Assembly: GCA_031401675.1 (NCBI GenBank)
Contig: JANNRR010000003.1
Span: 1-5,359 of the forward strand
Source: JANNRR01 sp031401675
GTDB lineage: Bacteria > Pseudomonadota > Alphaproteobacteria > Rhodobacterales > Rhodobacteraceae
Direction of reading: 5' to 3'
DNA: 5,359 nucleotides
The notes under the pieces are model-generated. The model was not told the DNA's origin and did not search any database. It was given only the letters and a program-made list of their open reading frames with translations. Below, in pieces: positions 3,869-5,359 of the stretch (within the stretch, counting starts at the first letter, position 1; each line of letters starts with the position of its first letter). A program made the translations under genes and the position numbers.

Positions 3869-5320
3869 ATGCACAATCCCGCCGACAACCGCGACAGGAT
3901 CAGACTGCGCCTCGAACAGGCGCGGCTGGCCAAACCGGCCCCGCAACCGGCCCCGCAAGCGCCAAATCCCGTACCCTGCATCAATGAGCTTGCCGCCACC
4001 GGCAAGACCCTGTGGTTCGGCCTGCTGTCCTACCTTGCGTTTGTCGGCGTCACCCTGCTCGGCGTCACCGATGCCGATTTCTTTCTGGTCGAGCGCAAGA
4101 CCCAGCTGCCGCTGATCAACGTCTCGATCCCAACCCTGCAGTTCTTCACCTTCGCCCCCCTGCTCGGCGCTGTGCTCTACATCTACCTGCACCTCCACCT
4201 CCTGAAATTGTGGGAGGCAGTCGCCTTTCGCCGCCATGCCCCGGAAAAGCTGGGCCGCCGTCCGCTGTCCGATCACCTCTCGCCCTGGCTGGTCAATGAT
4301 CTGGCGCTGTCACTGCGCGCCGACGATGCCCTGCACCGCCGCCCGCTCAACACATGGGCCAATGCAGCCTCGATCCTTCTGGTCTTTATCGCCCCCCTGC
4401 TGATCCTAGGCTTCTTCTGGTGGCGCTCCATGCCCGTCCATTCCGGCTGGCTCACCATCGCCGCCTCCGGCCTTCCCCTGATGGCCAGCCTTTATGTCGG
4501 CGGCGTCAGCTGGTTCCGTCTCCGCCGCCTCGCCAACCCCCGCCACCGCCTGCGCCGCAGCCAATCGAGGGCCCTGCAAGCCACCTGGGCCCTCGCCCTG
4601 ATCGCCGTCAGCGCCATCGGCTGGTTCCGCACCGTCGAGCCCTTCGGCACCTACTACGACCCAATCCAACGTGCGATCTACGCATTCCGCGAGCGGGAGG
4701 CGAAGGGCAAGCCTGATGTCCTGGCAAGGCTGAAAGACAAGCATTCCGCATTGATCAAGGCCGCTTGGTGGAATGACCCTGAACGTTTTTGGGGCGACAA
4801 CCCCATGATGCTCGCCTCGGCCAACCTCACAAACGTTGTCTTTGTCGAAACACCCCCGGGCTGGCAAGACTACCTGGCAGCCCGCATCACCTATCGCTTC
4901 AAATGGTGCCAACAAACCGGGATACCTTTCGGCATATGCGGCTCGGCTCCAAGCGATGAAGCGCAGGTAGCGACAAACCTGCCCGCCTTGCGCCAAGACT
5001 GGTGCGCAGAGAACTTCGTCGATAGTCAATCCAACCCAGATGCATGCATTGCATACTTTATCCATCGTGAGGAGGCTTTCCGCAAAGACTGGGAGGCCGA
5101 ACGCAAGGCGGCCCTCGAGTCGCTGCCTGCGCGAAATCTCACTGGTTTCGATTTTCGCAATGCAAATCTCAGTGGAGCACAACTCCAAAAGGCCAACCTG
5201 GCAAATTCGCAACTCAAAGGTGCAGACATGACTCGAGCTCACCTGAGTGGTGCAACGATGTCGTCGGCTGATGTTCGTGGAAGTAACTTGAGTTACTCAG
5301 ACCTAGTGTTCTGCACCTGA
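3869..5320 (+). CDS. Multi-spanning membrane protein with C-terminal pentapeptide repeats (apparently truncated)
   Basis: A 483-residue protein. A short basic, then Pro/Ala-rich N-terminus (1-40) is followed by hydrophobic segments at about 47-66, 90-112, 165-184, 193-212 and 236-253, so four or five membrane helices. Residues about 255-420 form a hydrophilic, Trp-rich region with Cys347, Cys357, Cys379 and Cys393. From 423 to the end run 12 consecutive pentapeptide repeats (NLTGF DFRNA NLSGA and so on) with Leu, Met, Phe or Val always at the second place; four such units make one turn of a right-handed beta-helix. The role of this membrane-anchored family is unknown to me. The ATG at 3869 is the first start after an in-frame stop at 3854. 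Only a weak CAGG precedes it. The repeat tail breaks off at DLVFCT, and GC falls from about 72% (43/60 at 4561-4620) to about 48% (29/60 at 5161-5220). Confidence 0.88.
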   Translation: MHNPADNRDRIRLRLEQARLAKPAPQPAPQAPNPVPCINELAATGKTLWFGLLSYLAFVGVTLLGVTDADFFLVERKTQLPLINVSIPTLQFFTFAPLLGAVLYIYLHLHLLKLWEAVAFRRHAPEKLGRRPLSDHLSPWLVNDLALSLRADDALHRRPLNTWANAASILLVFIAPLLILGFFWWRSMPVHSGWLTIAASGLPLMASLYVGGVSWFRLRRLANPRHRLRRSQSRALQATWALALIAVSAIGWFRTVEPFGTYYDPIQRAIYAFREREAKGKPDVLARLKDKHSALIKAAWWNDPERFWGDNPMMLASANLTNVVFVETPPGWQDYLAARITYRFKWCQQTGIPFGICGSAPSDEAQVATNLPALRQDWCAENFVDSQSNPDACIAYFIHREEAFRKDWEAERKAALESLPARNLTGFDFRNANLSGAQLQKANLANSQLKGADMTRAHLSGATMSSADVRGSNLSYSDLVFCT

Positions 5321-5359
5321 CATAGGATTCCCGACGGCGCCGCTCTGTGGCATGGTCGG
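5321..5359. other. Right-edge sequence after the pentapeptide gene; origin unknown
   Basis: These 39 bases return to high GC (26/39 by hand count) right after the lower-GC repeat tail. No plus-strand frame continues the pentapeptide pattern. On the minus strand a frame is open from the edge down to a TAG at 5303-5305 and would end in SGAVGNPMSGAEH. It could be the tail of a convergent gene, but it is too short to judge. Confidence 0.3.

Noticed and set aside
3527..4276. Minus-strand frame of 249 codons
   Set aside because: It is antisense to the inverted-repeat region and the membrane gene. Its Gln/Glu/Asp/Gly-rich content is the expected mirror of hydrophobic codons, and the plus-strand gene has clear membrane helices and repeats.
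4406..5242. Minus-strand frame of 278 codons opposite the pentapeptide gene
   Set aside because: The opposite strand carries in-register pentapeptide repeats and membrane helices. The minus translation shows no domain and no ribosome binding site.
5300..5359. Simple frameshift that would restore a longer pentapeptide domain
   Set aside because: Neither other plus frame after 5303 shows A(D/N)Lxx units; one stops at once and the other reads CSAPDIGFPTAPL. A rearrangement fits better than a one-base error.

Overview
The window looks like a stretch of chromosome from an alphaproteobacterium of the Rhodobacterales type (Paracoccus/Rhodobacter relatives). This rests on high GC with strong third-position GC, and on a cytochrome c oxidase subunit I whose N-terminal two thirds read almost like the Paracoccus denitrificans/Rhodobacter aa3 enzyme, including the 'FMSTNHKDIG' and 'CLEGAR' signatures. 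The species cannot be named from this.

Layout. (1) Positions 1-1158, minus strand: ctaD, the catalytic subunit of aa3-type cytochrome c oxidase. Its last third lies beyond the left edge. It has a good ribosome binding site and a plausible sigma70-type promoter upstream. (2) Positions 1332-1925, minus: a LysE/RhtB-family amino-acid exporter. (3) Positions 1998-2450, plus: an Lrp/AsnC-family regulator transcribed divergently from the exporter across 72 bp. This is the usual arrangement of an exporter and its amino-acid-sensing regulator. (4) Positions 2451-2718: a 268-bp leader with three overlapping, mutually exclusive inverted repeats (2508-2555). (5) Positions 2719-3465, plus: a short-chain dehydrogenase/reductase (SDR), probably NAD-linked and possibly acting on a sugar acid. 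(6) Positions 3466-3868: 403 bp without a credible gene but densely packed with inverted repeats, including a perfect 15-bp pair with two competing partners. (7) Positions 3869-5320, plus: a multi-spanning membrane protein with a C-terminal pentapeptide-repeat tail. The tail stops abruptly after 12 in-register repeats and its DNA is markedly lower in GC than the front of the gene.

How the genes relate. ctaD is a housekeeping respiratory gene. The exporter and Lrp-type regulator form one regulatory unit. The SDR and the membrane/pentapeptide protein are separate units, each preceded by an unusually structured non-coding stretch. No clear defence system, CRISPR array, tRNA, rRNA or complete mobile element is visible. 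The best leads are the two structured intergenic regions and the apparent truncation of the pentapeptide-repeat protein near the right edge.
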